A stretch of 64,000 bases of DNA from Drechmeria coniospora. Its lineage: Eukaryota > Ascomycota > Sordariomycetes > Hypocreales > Ophiocordycipitaceae. The notes beneath the pieces were generated by a model. The model searched no databases. It was not told where the DNA came from and saw only the letters and a program-made list of their open reading frames with translations. The position numbers and the translations under genes were made by a program. Below are positions 30,855-42,125 of the stretch, piece by piece. How positions within the stretch are numbered: position 1 is the first letter of the stretch; the number at the start of each line of letters is the position of its first letter. The stretch is from positions 8,818,552 through 8,882,551 of the forward strand of contig NC_054391.1 of NCBI RefSeq assembly GCF_001625195.1, in the 5' to 3' direction.

Positions 30855-31847
30855 ACGGTGGAAGCGGAACCGAAAGCGATGCCCCCGCAAGCCCGCACGC
30901 CTTTGCGTCGTGAAGCCGTACCGACCGCCCTATTCGGCTCCTTTTCCATCCAGTTGAAGAATCGGATAGGACACGCAAGTGCCGGCATGAGCGGAATGAA
31001 GGAGCTGCTGCTGATGGGGTGTACCTGGCTGCGCCAATGAACTTGGAAAGCGGTTCATTCAGACCTTGGTGGAATGACGCGATCGCCGTCAAGTGAGGAA
31101 GCACTGCAAGCACCCAACATCCATCACATGAACCAGAGCCCTGGATGGAGCAACCCAATTCGGGAGCCCGATGATGGTAATTCGTGTCGGAGCGAGCGGA
31201 ACGGTCGTTACGCCGTGATGCAAGCAAGTACAAGTACTGTATTTGCAGGTGAACTCCGTAGTTGCACCATGAATTACGTAAGAATTCAATCGGGTCCGAA
31301 AGGCAACTAAACAGGACCGACGTCACCAGTCATTCGGTTCTACCTACAGTACACTGTAATTACTCCATACTGTGCTGTACTTTGGTCTCTCCCCCACCAT
31401 AAGTTGGCTAAAGACCTCCCCTCTTTAAAGTTCAAATCCAAATCCACGACCTCTCCTGTGTCGTTCTCCATTTCTCAATCGACAAAGTTATCAGGAATTC
31501 CAGGGAGTTTGTTTCGCTCCTGGACACATCTGCATCTCATCTCTTAAGCTTGTATACGCAGATTCAATCGACGTCCGCTGCCCACTTCTCCTGCTCCCCC
31601 CGCTCCTCCTGCTCCTCCTGCTCCTCCCGCTCCTCCCGCTCCTCCCGCTCCTCCCGCTCCTCTCGCTCCTCCCGCTCCTCACCATCGACATTCGCCGCCT
31701 GGGTGTCCGCAGCTCGATCCAATAGCCAATCGATACATGCACAGATAAAGAAGAGACGACGTCACCCTCTGCCATCGTGAAAAGGGAGAGCGGCAAGGTT
31801 TCTCGTCCGAGGATCAGGCATGCGAGGTGGGCGAGCTGAAGCTCAAG
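30855..31847. other. Intergenic; 5' flank of the trehalose gene with 9-bp microsatellite
   Basis: About 1 kb, no gene seen. Scattered AAGTAC/CTCCGTA words occur at 31220-31390. A pyrimidine-strand tract of nine 9-bp units (GCTCCTCCC with variants) runs from 31602 to 31682, 165-245 bp upstream of the start codon. Confidence 0.6.
31602..31682. repeat. 9-bp tandem repeat GCTCCTCCC, nine units
   Basis: All pyrimidine on one strand apart from the G opening each unit; variants are CTCCTCCT, CTCCTCTC and CTCCTCAC. Lies in the promoter or 5' UTR of the TPS3/TSL1-type gene. Confidence 0.95.
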
Positions 31848-34653
31848 ATGACTGTTTTTATATGCTCCCTGTAGGTGATCCCTTCTTCTCGGCCCACGAC
31901 ACCGGCGAATGTCTAATTCCATGGCAGCTTCCTCCCCAAGACGATACAGTTCCGCCTCCCGGGAACGCCCCCGCAAAGAAGCGAAGCAAAACGTCGAAAG
32001 AGTAGACCGACGCCGCTGTCGACGCTACCGACGACGGCGCCGCCGCCGAGCCTCTTCAGTGAACGAGCGGACCTCACACCGCCCGATAGCCCTGTCGACG
32101 ATGATCCCTCGATGAACCCGTTTTCCCCCGAGGATGGCCCTCGAATTTCGTTTCCGCGCGCCACAGGCTCGCCCAGCGATGCTGGAGTCCCCTCCTGGGG
32201 ACCCCGTGCCTTCCAGATCCCTTCGGGCGCCAACTCGCCATCGCGAACCGAAATCTTCGAGCGCAACAGAGCTCTCGACAAGGCGCGCGACCTGGGTCGT
32301 CGCGGCATCTTTCAGCCCCTCTCGATGATTCGAAGCGATAGCTCCGACAGGGTATTTTCCGTCGCGCCCTGGAAGGTTGTCGATGCCGACCAGGGCAACG
32401 GCGGCCTCCGCAACGCCGCCGAGGCAGCTGCCCGCGACGGCATGCTTCGCGGGTACACGTGGGTCGGCACTCTCGGCATGCCGACGGACGCCTTGGAGGG
32501 CACGCAGCAGAAGCAGGACATCGAGAGCCGGCTCGCCGCCGAGCATGACATGCTCGCCGTCTTCTGCTCCGACAAGGACTTTGACGGTCACTACAGCCAC
32601 TTCTGCAAGCAGATACTATGGCCCGTCTTCCACTACCAGATCCCCGACAATCCGAAGAGCAAGGCGTTCGAGGACCACTCGTGGAAGTATTACGTCAACG
32701 TGAACCAATCCTTCGCCGACAAGATCGTTGGCAGCTGGAAACGGGGCGACGTCATCTGGATCCACGACTACCACCTCCTCCTCGTCCCCAGCATGGTTCG
32801 CCAGAAGCTCCCCGAGGCCAAGATCGGCTTCTTTCTGCACGTCGCCTTTCCCTCGTCGGAAGTCTTCCGCTGCCTCGCCGTCCGGAAGGAGCTTCTCGAG
32901 GGCATGCTGGGCGCCAACCTCATCGGTTTCCAGATTCACGAGTACAGCCGGCACTTTCTGCAGACGTGCAGCCGTCTGCTCACGGTCGAGGCCACGCCGG
33001 ATGGCCTGCAGCTCGAGGACCGCTTCGTCGACGTCGTCAACCTCGCCATCGGCATCGACACGGTGAACCTAAACAAGCACCGCCGTGAGCAGGACGTCAT
33101 GCGCTGGCTCGGCATCCTGCAGGAGCGCTACGAGGGCAAGAAGCTCATCGTCGCCCGGGACAAGCTCGACCACGTGCGAGGCGTGCGGCAGAAGCTGCTG
33201 TCGTACGAGCTGTTCCTCAACCAGAACCCCGAGTGGCGGGAGAAGACAGTCCTGATCCAGGTCGCCCTCTCGTCGAGCGAAAAGACGGATCTCGACGCGA
33301 CGCTATCCGACATCGTGACGCGCGTCAACTCCTCGTGGGCGACCTTGGCCTACCAGCCGGTCGTCTATCTCAAGCAGGATATCGATTACGCGCAGTATCT
33401 GGCCTTGCTCACCATCGCCGACGCTCTGATGATCACGACGCAGCGCGAAGGCATGAACTTGACTTCCCACGAGTACATATTCTGCCAGGATGGCCAAGTC
33501 TACCCGCCCCAGAGGCACGGCTCTCTCATCCTGTCGGAATTCACGGGCACGTCGTCATTGTTCAAGAAGAAGGAGCTCTCGGTGAACCCTTGGGACTATC
33601 GTCAGTGCGCCAACGCCATCAAGCAGGCGCTGGAGATGGGCGAGGAGGAAAAGAAGGCTCGGTGGGAGAGCCTGTACGAGGCGGTGACGAGCCACTCCGG
33701 ATCCCGCTGGATCGCCGGCTTCCTCTCGCGCTTGGATCGAGCCTACGATGAGCAGCACAAGCGCGACCAGACGTCGGTCCCGCGCATGTCGATACCGGCC
33801 ATCGCCTCGAGCTACGAGCAGTCGAGCCAACGGCTGTTCATCCTCGACTACGAAGGCACCCTCGTGAAGTGGGGCCCCGTCAACCAAATCATCCCCGTCA
33901 GCCCGCAGCGGACGCTGGACGTGCTCAACGACCTGCTTCTGGACGAACGAAACGTCGTCTATGTCATGTCCGGCCGCCGACCGGAGGAGCTGGATCGCGT
34001 ATTTCGGCGGGTGCCCAACCTCGGGCTGATCGCCGAGAACGGCTGCTTCATCAAGGATCACGGCTCCGAACGTTGGGTGGAGCTGACGGACAACAGCCGG
34101 ACCGAGGACTGGAAGCAGTCGGTGAAGCCCATCATGACCTACTTCCTCGAGCGGACGCCCGGCACCGAGATCGAGGAGCGGCGCTGCAGTCTTCTCTTTC
34201 ACTACGACGGAGCCGAAGATTACGAGACGGCGTCCCGGCAGGCGTCCGACTGCGCGAGCCACGTGAACGACGCTTGCGAGTCACAGCGCGTCCATGCCAT
34301 TGCCATGGACGGTGCCATCGTCGTTGAGCCGACCGACTTCAACAAGAGCACGGCAGCGCAGAAGGTGTTTGAAGAGCTCAGCGCTCGTGCCGAGAGCGCC
34401 GTCGACTTTCTCATGGTCGTGGGCGACGGCCGCGAAGACGAAAAGGTGTTCAAGTGGGCGAACAAGCTGCATCAGGCTGGTTCGGTGGAGCGGGTGGTGA
34501 CGGTGAGCCTCGGGGACCGCAGCACGGAGGCTGCGTCCACCTCGACGCAGGGTGTGAGCGGTAGGTGCCTTCAAGAACGAGACGGTGACGGACAAGCGAC
34601 TAACAGGGACAATAGGCGTGCTAAGCTGCCTGCGGCGACTTGCTTCGGCGTAG
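31848..34653 (+). CDS. TPS3: TPS3/TSL1-type regulatory subunit of trehalose-6-phosphate synthase complex
   Basis: Three exons: 31848-31870 (23 nt), 31928-34560 and 34616-34653, giving 897 aa. The first exon plus exon 2 read MTVFICSLFLPKTIQFRLPG, the conserved start of the family; the last exon restores the usual GVLSCLRRLASA end. A Ser/Pro-rich N-terminal stretch (about 20-115) precedes a glycosyltransferase-20 domain (about 130-620: GMPTDALEG, WIHDYHLLLVPSMVR, GFQIHEYSRHFLQ, TQREGMNLTSHEY) and a trehalose-phosphatase HAD domain (about 640-880). Key catalytic residues are changed: KLDHVRG where the synthase has RLDYIKG, DYEGTL where the phosphatase has DYDGT, and VGDGREDE for GDDxxDE. That pattern fits the non-catalytic Tps3/Tsl1 subunits rather than Tps1 or Tps2. 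The complex makes trehalose in the cytosol under stress and in spores. Confidence 0.92.
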
Positions 34654-36233
34654 TGGCATGCCACAGTTGTACGACCTACAGTGCATGTCCTGCATTCTTG
34701 TTGCGACTTTCCCCTCCTGGTGCAGTTCATCATCTCACTGCTGAGCCGTTCGAGATGAATATATGTTATGCAGGCTGGTGGGCATACGGAGCACGACAGC
34801 TCATATCCTTTCGGGACAGAAGACGACGGTCGACAGGAATGACGAACGGTCCAGAATTTTTGAGATATTGACCGCAATTAGAAGAGATATGCCATTGTCG
34901 CCAGAGGCATCTCGCATCTCGGAGTGCTGTCACGCTGTGGACGAAGCAAGCAAGTTATGGCGGCAAACGGGGATAATCGACGGGCAGACCAGTGGGCAGG
35001 CACCGCTTCTGCCACCTGTCGTGTACAAAGAAAAGAAGATTGGTGTTTATTGGTCTAACGTGGTTAACACCCTCGCTTCACCCGGGTTGACTTGGACGTT
35101 GCGGCGTTGCGGCGTTGCGGCGATGGCAGATCGACAGAAGATGGCATGGTGTCAACACCTCCATACCTGGCACAATCACCAACCCGTGGCCAAATGTGCA
35201 TTGTATAAACCAAAACCTATGTGGTGTTTCAACGTCTGTCCTGACCGCTGTGGCACTTATCATGGTGACCTTCATTGCTACCGTCACGCAGAGGGTCGCG
35301 ATCCCGGCGCGGTCAAATCTTGTCCGCACCTTCGGCTCGACGAGGCTTGACATGTGTCAAAAACAGCTCACTAATCCCCAAATTTCGCATGGATCGTACT
35401 GAGCTGTTTGAAGGTAACGACTCCGGCAACTCGAGCATGGGGCGTGGAAATGACTCGCAGCAGTCTGCGTCACAGCATCGAGAATGATCCGTGTGAGGAG
35501 GGCGGAAGTGGATGACCGAAGGATTTCAAATTGAGTTTCGAGTCTGAATATGCAATCATTGATGGCTCGGAAGCTGCGGTTGGTTGAAGGCATAGTAAGC
35601 ACGGTTACAGGTTTCGAATGGGTGTCATGTTCATGCCTGTCCTATCCGTCAAGGATACCCCGTCGGCTAGGTCAACTTTCTGGCCAGAGGCCTTCTGCCG
35701 CCATGGATGTGATGAGGATGATTGCATGATTGTAGGAGTGTAGGATTTCGGAGTCTTTTCCATATTCGATGCGTCATCGTCACACAATCACAAGCACATA
35801 CAAGCGCTAGTTGTACTTGTATAAATGAATATAATAATGAGACAATGAATCCACGTCCCATCGAATGCAAATACATAGTTGTAGTTGTAGTTGTTAAGTT
35901 GTATTAATAGAGAGTGAAACGAGTTGGCTGGGGCCCCACCCCACCCGCAAACGGCAGGCAGGTGCTGCGGGCGGCACTTTCCTGCAGAATCGACCCCACT
36001 GCCCGATATCGGCGGAGCCGGCATGGCAAGCGCAGCCCACTCATTGCCCGACCCTCTCCTGCCCAAAAGCTTGTTGGCCGACGAGCTTCAAACTCCTTCA
36101 TCACCAAGGCGATTGCGTTCAAGCTTCACGACCATCCAAGGTAATTTCGAATCCATCATCTCTACTGCTTGCCTCGAGACCCGTCAACAGGCTGTCAGCT
36201 TCCGACGCCGTAGCCGTACCAGCAAGCATCCTT
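34654..36233. other. Intergenic, no gene seen
   Basis: 1.6 kb. Contains a short GTTGTAGTTGTAGTTGTTAA tract near 35878 and no coding signature; several short frames on both strands look random. Confidence 0.5.
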
Positions 36234-36250
36234 CCCCCCCCCCCCCCCCC
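36234..36250. repeat. Poly-C tract (17 nt) just upstream of the BCAT start
   Basis: Seventeen C in a row ending 11 bases before the aminotransferase ATG, so inside its 5' leader. Confidence 0.9.
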
Positions 36251-36261
36251 TCAGCATCACC

Positions 36262-37543
36262 ATGGCTGCCTTTCCTCCACCGCCCACCAACTCGATCGAC
36301 TGGTCCAACGTCGGATTCCGGGTCCGCGAAGGTACGTAAAGGCTCAATAGGTCGAGATATTTCTGCCACAAGCTCGGCCGATGGCGACTTGGGTCTCACG
36401 TGGACGGCAGTGAACGGCCACATCGAATCGACCTACTCGCACACGACGGGGAAATGGACGCCCCTCCGCTTCGTTGCGGACCCCTTCATGCGCATCCACG
36501 GCATGGCGCCGGCCCTCAACTACGGTCAACAGGCCTACGAGGGCCTCAAGGCCTTCCGCGACCCCGGCGACGGCGGCATCGCCATCTTTCGCCCGGACCG
36601 GAACGCGCTGCGGCTGCAGCACTCGGCCGACGTGGCCTCGATGCCGCGCGTCCCCGCCGAGATGTTCCTCGAGGCCTGCCGTGCCGCCGTCGCGCTGAAC
36701 GCGGGCTTCGTCCCGCCTCACGAGACGGGTGCCGCCATGTACGTCCGACCCCAGCTCTACGGCTCGAGCGCCCAGCTCGGCCTCACGGCGCCGGACGAGT
36801 ACACGTTCTGCGTCTTCGTCATCCCCACGGGCGTCTACCACGGCACCCACCCGGTCAAGGCCCTCATCCTCGACGAGTTTGACCGTGCCGCGCCCAACGG
36901 CACCGGCAGCGCCAAGGTCGGCGGCAACTACGCGCCCGTGCTGCGTTGGAGCGACAAGGCTCGACGCGACGGCTACGGCATCACGCTGCACCTCGACAGC
37001 GCCAAGCACGAGGAGGTGGACGAGTTCAGCACGAGCGGCTTCATCGGCATCGTCGCTGACAATGGCCTTGACGGCGAGGTGACGCTCGTCGTGCCCGACT
37101 CGTCGTGCGTCATCGACAGCGTCACGAGCGACAGCGTCCAGCAGATGGCCCGCAGCTACGGCTGGAAGACGGAGAAGCGGTCCATCAAGTACGGCGAGCT
37201 GCCGCGCTTCACCGAGGTCATGGCCGCCGGTACGGCCGCCGCGCTGGTCCCGATCCGCTCCATCACCCGGCGCACGACGGCCGGTTCGGCAAAACTGCCG
37301 GCCGGCCCGCGCGTGACGACGGACGGCGAGTCGGAAACCGTCACCTACATTGCCGAGACGCAGGAGGATGCCGGCGCCGTCTGTCTCAAGCTACTGACGC
37401 ACCTCAAGGCCATCCAGCTGGGCAAGGTCAAGGACGAGTTTGGCTGGCGATGCGCCGTCACCGAGAAGGACTTGACGATCGAGGGCGCCACGGTGGAGAC
37501 GAGGAAGAACGGTGAGGAACAGACGGTGGATGAGCTGGACTAA
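36262..37543 (+). CDS. Branched-chain amino-acid aminotransferase (fold type IV)
   Basis: Two exons, 36262-36331 and 36411-37543 (79-nt GT-AG intron), 400 aa. The start MAAFPPPPTNSIDWSNVGFR and the junction VREVNGHIESTYS match the family; there is no clear mitochondrial presequence, so a cytosolic enzyme is likely. Fold-type IV PLP features: HGMAPALNYGQQAYEGLKAF (residues about 55-75), RPDRNALRLQHSA, MYVRPQLYGSS, the PLP lysine at about K192 in GSAKVGGNYAPVL, and VDEFSTSGFIGI. The last motif resembles the fungal TOXF-like branch (usually STSNF; here Gly replaces Asn). Catalyses the last step of Leu/Ile/Val synthesis or the first step of their breakdown. A TOXF-like role in peptide metabolite supply is possible, but no NRPS is nearby. 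Confidence 0.93.
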
Positions 37544-37732
37544 GGTGCATGACATCACGGTCATGCGGCATCTATTCACCTACGACGGGGGCCACGATAC
37601 CGACGATGTCGGCTGGGAGACAGGCGCCGCTTCGAGGACGAAGCAGACGGTGGGTTTGTGTTTATGTCTTGTTTTGCTTATCCATCGGCAGTGTGCAACT
37701 GCATCTGTACAACCAACGTACTACAGAAGTGC

Positions 37733-37738
37733 AATAAA
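37733..37738 (+). terminator. Possible polyadenylation signal of the BCAT gene
   Basis: AATAAA 190 bp after the stop codon, in a T/A-rich context. Fungal signals are loose, so this is suggestive only. Confidence 0.35.
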
Positions 37739-37809
37739 AAGTCGCAATGATTATCATGCCCATGGGCCCCAAACGACCGATGTCTGCAACAGCGTAGCCC
37801 GTTCATAGC

Positions 37810-37866
37810 CAGTCACCCAGTCACCCAGGTCACCCAGTCACCCAAGTCACCAAGCCACCAAGCCAC
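37810..37866. repeat. 8-9 bp tandem repeat CAGTCACC
   Basis: Six to seven units of CAGTCACC/CAAGTCACC/AAGCCACC in the convergent region between the BCAT and HsbA-like genes. Confidence 0.85.
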
Positions 37867-37904
37867 TCATCGACTCACGGCATGTCGCACTTCCCAGCCG
37901 CCGT

Positions 37905-38429
37905 CTACAGATAAATATGGTAGACGTCGAGGGCCTTGGCGAAACCATCGTCGATCGGCTTCACGAGGGCGGCCGAGATCTGCTGCATTTCGGCCGGCAC
38001 CTTGGCGGTGACGCTGGCGCCAAAGTCCTTGGCGGCCCTCGATTGCTGTCGCAGATTGAGGAAGACGATGGGGTTGACGACGAGGAGCTTGTCGAACCTC
38101 GGCTTGGCCGCGATGATGGCCTCGAGCGTGGCGTTGACGGTGCCGGCGAGGCCTTGGACCGACGAGGCGAGGGTGATGGCCTCGGCCTGGCTGAGCGGCG
38201 CCGAATCATCCGCCGTGCTCGTTCCGGCGTGGAGGGAGGCGAAGAGGCGCAGCGAGTCGACGGCGATGGGGATGACGCCGAGGATGCCACCACGGTAGGC
38301 GGTGACCTGATCGCCGAGGGACTTTGCGTCGCTTTTGATTTCATTGATGGCGCCGACGATCGACTGCCCGTCGGCTCGCACGGTCGCGGCGGCGAGGGCA
38401 AACACGGAGAGGGCGCGAACGATGAGCAT
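37905..38429 (-). CDS. HsbA-like (hydrophobic surface binding) secreted protein
   Basis: 174 aa from the ATG at 38429, the start of a signal peptide (MLIVRALSVFALAAATVRAD); an in-frame ATG nine codons upstream would spoil it. The remainder is predicted all-helical and alanine-rich without Cys, with the HsbA/galactomannoprotein pattern: IVGAINEIKSDAKSLGDQV, LSQAEAITLASSVQGLAGTV, NATLEAIIAAKPRFDKL and a C-terminal VPAEMQQISAALVKPIDDGF helix. HsbA of Aspergillus binds hydrophobic surfaces and recruits esterases; family members in insect and plant pathogens are wall-associated or secreted. Single exon. Upstream of it the region becomes gene-poor. Confidence 0.85.
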   Translation of the reverse strand: MLIVRALSVFALAAATVRADGQSIVGAINEIKSDAKSLGDQVTAYRGGILGVIPIAVDSLRLFASLHAGTSTADDSAPLSQAEAITLASSVQGLAGTVNATLEAIIAAKPRFDKLLVVNPIVFLNLRQQSRAAKDFGASVTAKVPAEMQQISAALVKPIDDGFAKALDVYHIYL

Positions 38430-39722
38430 CTTGTCGAGTGCGTGCGCGTGTGCCAAGCGGGTCTACTATTGTGCGCACACGGGAGATGTTCGTCGAGGTC
38501 TAGATGGGCTTGAGATGAGGTCGAGAGGAGGTAAAGATGAGGGCGAATGACACAATATCAAGGCGGAAGGAAAGCTTGATGACTTGAAGGGGGTACGGGA
38601 GCATTGGTTCTATATCTATGACTGAGTCTTATTCGAGTACCTCTTTGCGCAGCTGCTTGCCCGTCTCTCGAATCAGAAGAGGGCAGAAAGCTGAGCACGG
38701 AGAAGAGGCATGTTGTCGACAGATGCTTGCATGGACGCATTACGACCTTCCGCTTACGGGCCACCAGCCTCGGCAGATACCGAGAACTGACTCGGTCCCG
38801 GACGATGGAAACATGGCAGGCCTCAGCGATGGCGAGATGATGATGACAATATCGGCGAGGTGGCGTGAGTTGGGCCCAATATTCACAATCAAACCATCGT
38901 GCTCGTATCGTACGGAGCATATGCGGATTCTTGAAAGGTAAGCTCGTCAGTTCCAACGGCAATTCCATGCGGAGTTCCTATGGTGGATGTCATGCGGTAA
39001 TGAGGACGGATGGGCCCAAACAGGGTACCAACATTTCGGCGGAGCAGGCAGCAGTCGTCATTTTCCGTCGATGCGTTTGAATTATCAATAAAACATGTGA
39101 ATCTCGTCCGCTCGTCTGGCCAGATTTATAGTGCCAGCTGGAATAGGCTGGAATGTAAACACTGATGCGTGACTACCTAACTGCCTAGACTTATGCCCCG
39201 ATAAAGACAATTCGGACCGACATAGCACTCATTATTGTTCCTCCTATTCAGTGGAAGTTCTGTAGCCTCTTCCGGGCCCATAAACTCTTACAATTTTCAG
39301 AGGCACAGTTGGAAGAATGCACATGTTGCCAGCAATTACATCACCTCCCCTTATTTTCGCTCCTGTGGTTTCTCCAACTGTACGCTCTGCAAAAGTAAGA
39401 TGCTAAGAGCTTAAGGAGAGCTCGAAAGCTACAGAATGCCCCAACTACCCTTCTTACGGCATAGAATGCTCGGGGATAGCTCGAGACCATAGTGCTACAT
39501 AATCAATGGAGTCAATGCTAGATTGCTTCTTACGAAACTAGTCTCAGGCAGATACAACGAGCCCATCGCTGCCTGCGGTGGTTCCATAACAAGGGGAATA
39601 ATAACAGGACCAATGTTAGGCACGCGGGTATTAATACATAAATAAATAATGTAAGTACTCCGTACGGAGCACCCGGATCAATAATGCAACGGCACAATAG
39701 CATACTCTCCTCGAGCGATTCG
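38430..39722. other. Intergenic, no gene seen
   Basis: 1.3 kb, AT-richer than the coding regions, with a GTACTCCGTACGGAGCACC palindromic word at about 39656. No domain or signal peptide in any frame. Confidence 0.5.
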
Positions 39723-40307
39723 CTAGACCTGCTCACCCACACCTATGGACATGTACCCCCCCTCGTCGTAGGGACACTGGTTGAATTCGCCGCATTTTTT
39801 GTCGCTCCAGCATTCTTCCGGAGTCCATTTCCAGTACTTGGTATCTGATCGGATATACCACTTCATGTTCCCGACGAGCCGGCCCCTCTCGTACGTGCCG
39901 CGCCTGAATGCGCGGATGGCGCCCACTCTGTAGAGTTCGGGCCAGTCCCGGCCCTCCATGCCACTGACCTCCACGGTCATCTTGCGAGTCTGCTCCGTCC
40001 GTTGATATAACGCCTTGACATTGGCCGAAAACGAACTCTGGCCCGTTCGGACGGCGTTCTCTATGCCGGCGAACAGGTTGCTCGCCGAGTCGAGGTGCTC
40101 TTGCGTCTTGAGCTCCATGCCGATGCTGTACTGATACACATCATCAGTGCCGTTCCAGCCGGCTTCCCAGTACTTGTTGCAGTAGCATGTCTGGTCCACG
40201 TCGTTGGTGTTGAGCGTATTGCACCAGACGTGCCATGGCTGGAACTCGCCCGGTCGGGCGGCCGCCACGGCGAGGGACGCAAGGGTGGCGAGAAGACACT
40301 GATGCAT
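39723..40307 (-). CDS. Secreted cysteine-containing protein, unknown function
   Basis: 194 aa from the ATG at 40307 (MHQCLLATLASLAVAAARPG signal peptide; an ATG five codons upstream is also in frame). The mature part has six Cys, three near the N-terminus (HVWCNTL, DQTCYCNK) and three near the C-terminus (EECWSDKKC, QCPYDEGG), and is Trp/Tyr-rich. The central part looks helical (EHLDSASNLFAGIENAVRTG). One sequon NGT. I recognise no family; the size, signal peptide and paired Cys clusters fit an effector-like or structural secreted protein of a host-associated fungus (inference). Single exon, in a gene-poor region. Confidence 0.65.
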   Translation of the reverse strand: MHQCLLATLASLAVAAARPGEFQPWHVWCNTLNTNDVDQTCYCNKYWEAGWNGTDDVYQYSIGMELKTQEHLDSASNLFAGIENAVRTGQSSFSANVKALYQRTEQTRKMTVEVSGMEGRDWPELYRVGAIRAFRRGTYERGRLVGNMKWYIRSDTKYWKWTPEECWSDKKCGEFNQCPYDEGGYMSIGVGEQV

Positions 40308-41689
40308 TTTGCCGCTGCGCATTTTGCCACGTTATTGTCGATGTCGGGCTTGTCTTGATGTCCCTTTCATGTGCTTTTCTTCATGCCTCTATGGGCAATG
40401 GCCGTGGAAGCGGACGAGGGATTGAAGGAATGCTTCGTTTCGTCGTGTGTACTTGGTCAAGTTCGGAACAGAAATAGTAGTCCCGTACTATGCGCCACGT
40501 TCAGTGTTGACATCCAGTAGAGCAATGTAATCTTTGTTGAGAATGGACTCTGAACGACAGGCATCAAGAGTGATGCCGGTTGTCGTCTTTTATAATTGCT
40601 GTTCGGTGCTTGGCAGGCAGCCTGTGTCTATATCATGTGGCGCCTACCGGGTGCTTCCAGTTCATCAAGCTCCGGCGGCGCTTCTTGGCGAACTGACGAT
40701 GCCGGGCCGGCTCCACGCTTGACGTAACGATGCGGATGGGCAGCACCGGATGGAGACATGGCCTAGGCAACGTGTGAGTTCAGATCAAGCTCAAGGTTAC
40801 ACAGCAACCTGACAAGCGCCCCTGGCCTGGGGGAGAGAAAATCAAGCCGTATCTAGGTGCCGAGGCACTACTGCGATGATTCTGCTCATGGAATTTTCAG
40901 CCCAAGTATGCGAAAGTAGCTGCTTGGCCCGTTCATGGTATAGTAAAAACGAGCGCGATTCGAAGCCATCCATACGACGGGCAAACGCTCATCATTAGAC
41001 TGTCACATTCTCCTGGCGATGGCCCGTGTTCTGCCATTGCTCAGCACATAGATAGGCCTCGGCCAGAAAGCTATGATCTACGTTGTTGCACAAGGGAATC
41101 GTTGAATTGTCTTTTTGATCATCGAGTGCGATAATGGCTGTCGCGCTGCTCTGGAATTCGGCTGTCATGGAATGACAGCAAGTGTGGAACCCTTGTTGAC
41201 TCGGACAGGACGGGGTCTATCTTTAGAGTTCGCAACCATATCGGTCCGGCTCGGGGTCGCCGTTCGGGTATCGGAACCAAGGGCAGCAAAGCGGCTGCAT
41301 GGTTCTCGGTCGAGCTAGCATGCAGGCGGTTCTGGTTAGGTCGGCTCCCGCCAAAGTGTGTGAAGTTGAACAAGATGTAGGGCGACGTGCGCCAAGCTTT
41401 CGGAAACTTAAATCTTCAAGCCTCGGTTGGAGTTTCTGCTCGTCGTTCAGTCGTCGGCGCCGAACGTAGCGAAGTGGCTGAAGAGACCTAAAGTCAATGG
41501 CTGTATGCCAAAAATAGAGCTGGGAGCAAATGCCGCGTGCTATTCCCGGTGTCACGTACCAACGTAGCGGTCGTGGGACGAGGAAGCAGAGGATGGTCGT
41601 GAGAGGAAGCGGACGAGGACGGCCTGGCGGAGACGTCACCGATGAGAGGGAGGACAAGGGTCTGATCGTATTGTCGATTCAATGAAAGG
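40308..41689. other. Intergenic, no gene seen
   Basis: AT-richer sequence with frequent stops. No coding signature. Confidence 0.45.
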
Positions 41690-42125
41690 GACACCCAGTT
41701 TGGATATGTTTTGTTCGCATGTCGCAGAGCTGGAGGCCTATGATCCAATCGTCCTGTCGAATCTGGAAACGCTAGGCACAGTTTAGCACAGGCCAGGGCG
41801 TCTTTAATCCGCATGTCGTCGGGGATAGGCAGGCCAACGATCCGATGGTACTGATGAGGTACGCGTACAGTTCAACACATACCACATACCAGGACGTTCT
41901 TTATCCGCAAGTCGACGCTCAAGGGAGGCCAACGACCCGATGGTGTGGACAAGGTACGCACAGTTCAACGCATACCAAGACGTGTTTTATCCGCACGTCG
42001 ACGCCTGAAGGCGGCCAGCCATCCAATTGTATCGTCCAGCTGTTGCGAAGGGACACCCAGTGTAGCTCAATCTGGCACATATTTTGTACGCAGGTCGAAG
42101 TGAGGAAGGGTAACGATCTAATCCA
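41690..42125. repeat. Degenerate ~94-bp tandem satellite, five units
   Basis: An anchor GCANGTCG recurs at 41717, 41811, 41907, 41993 and 42090 (steps 94, 96, 86, 97), each preceded by a TTT-TCC-like box and followed 10-15 bp later by GGCCAACGATCCGATGG or a diverged form. CAGTTCAACACATACCA and a GAAGGGACACCCAGT word are also shared between units. Divergence between units is high, many differences being C/T or G/A. Confidence 0.88.
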
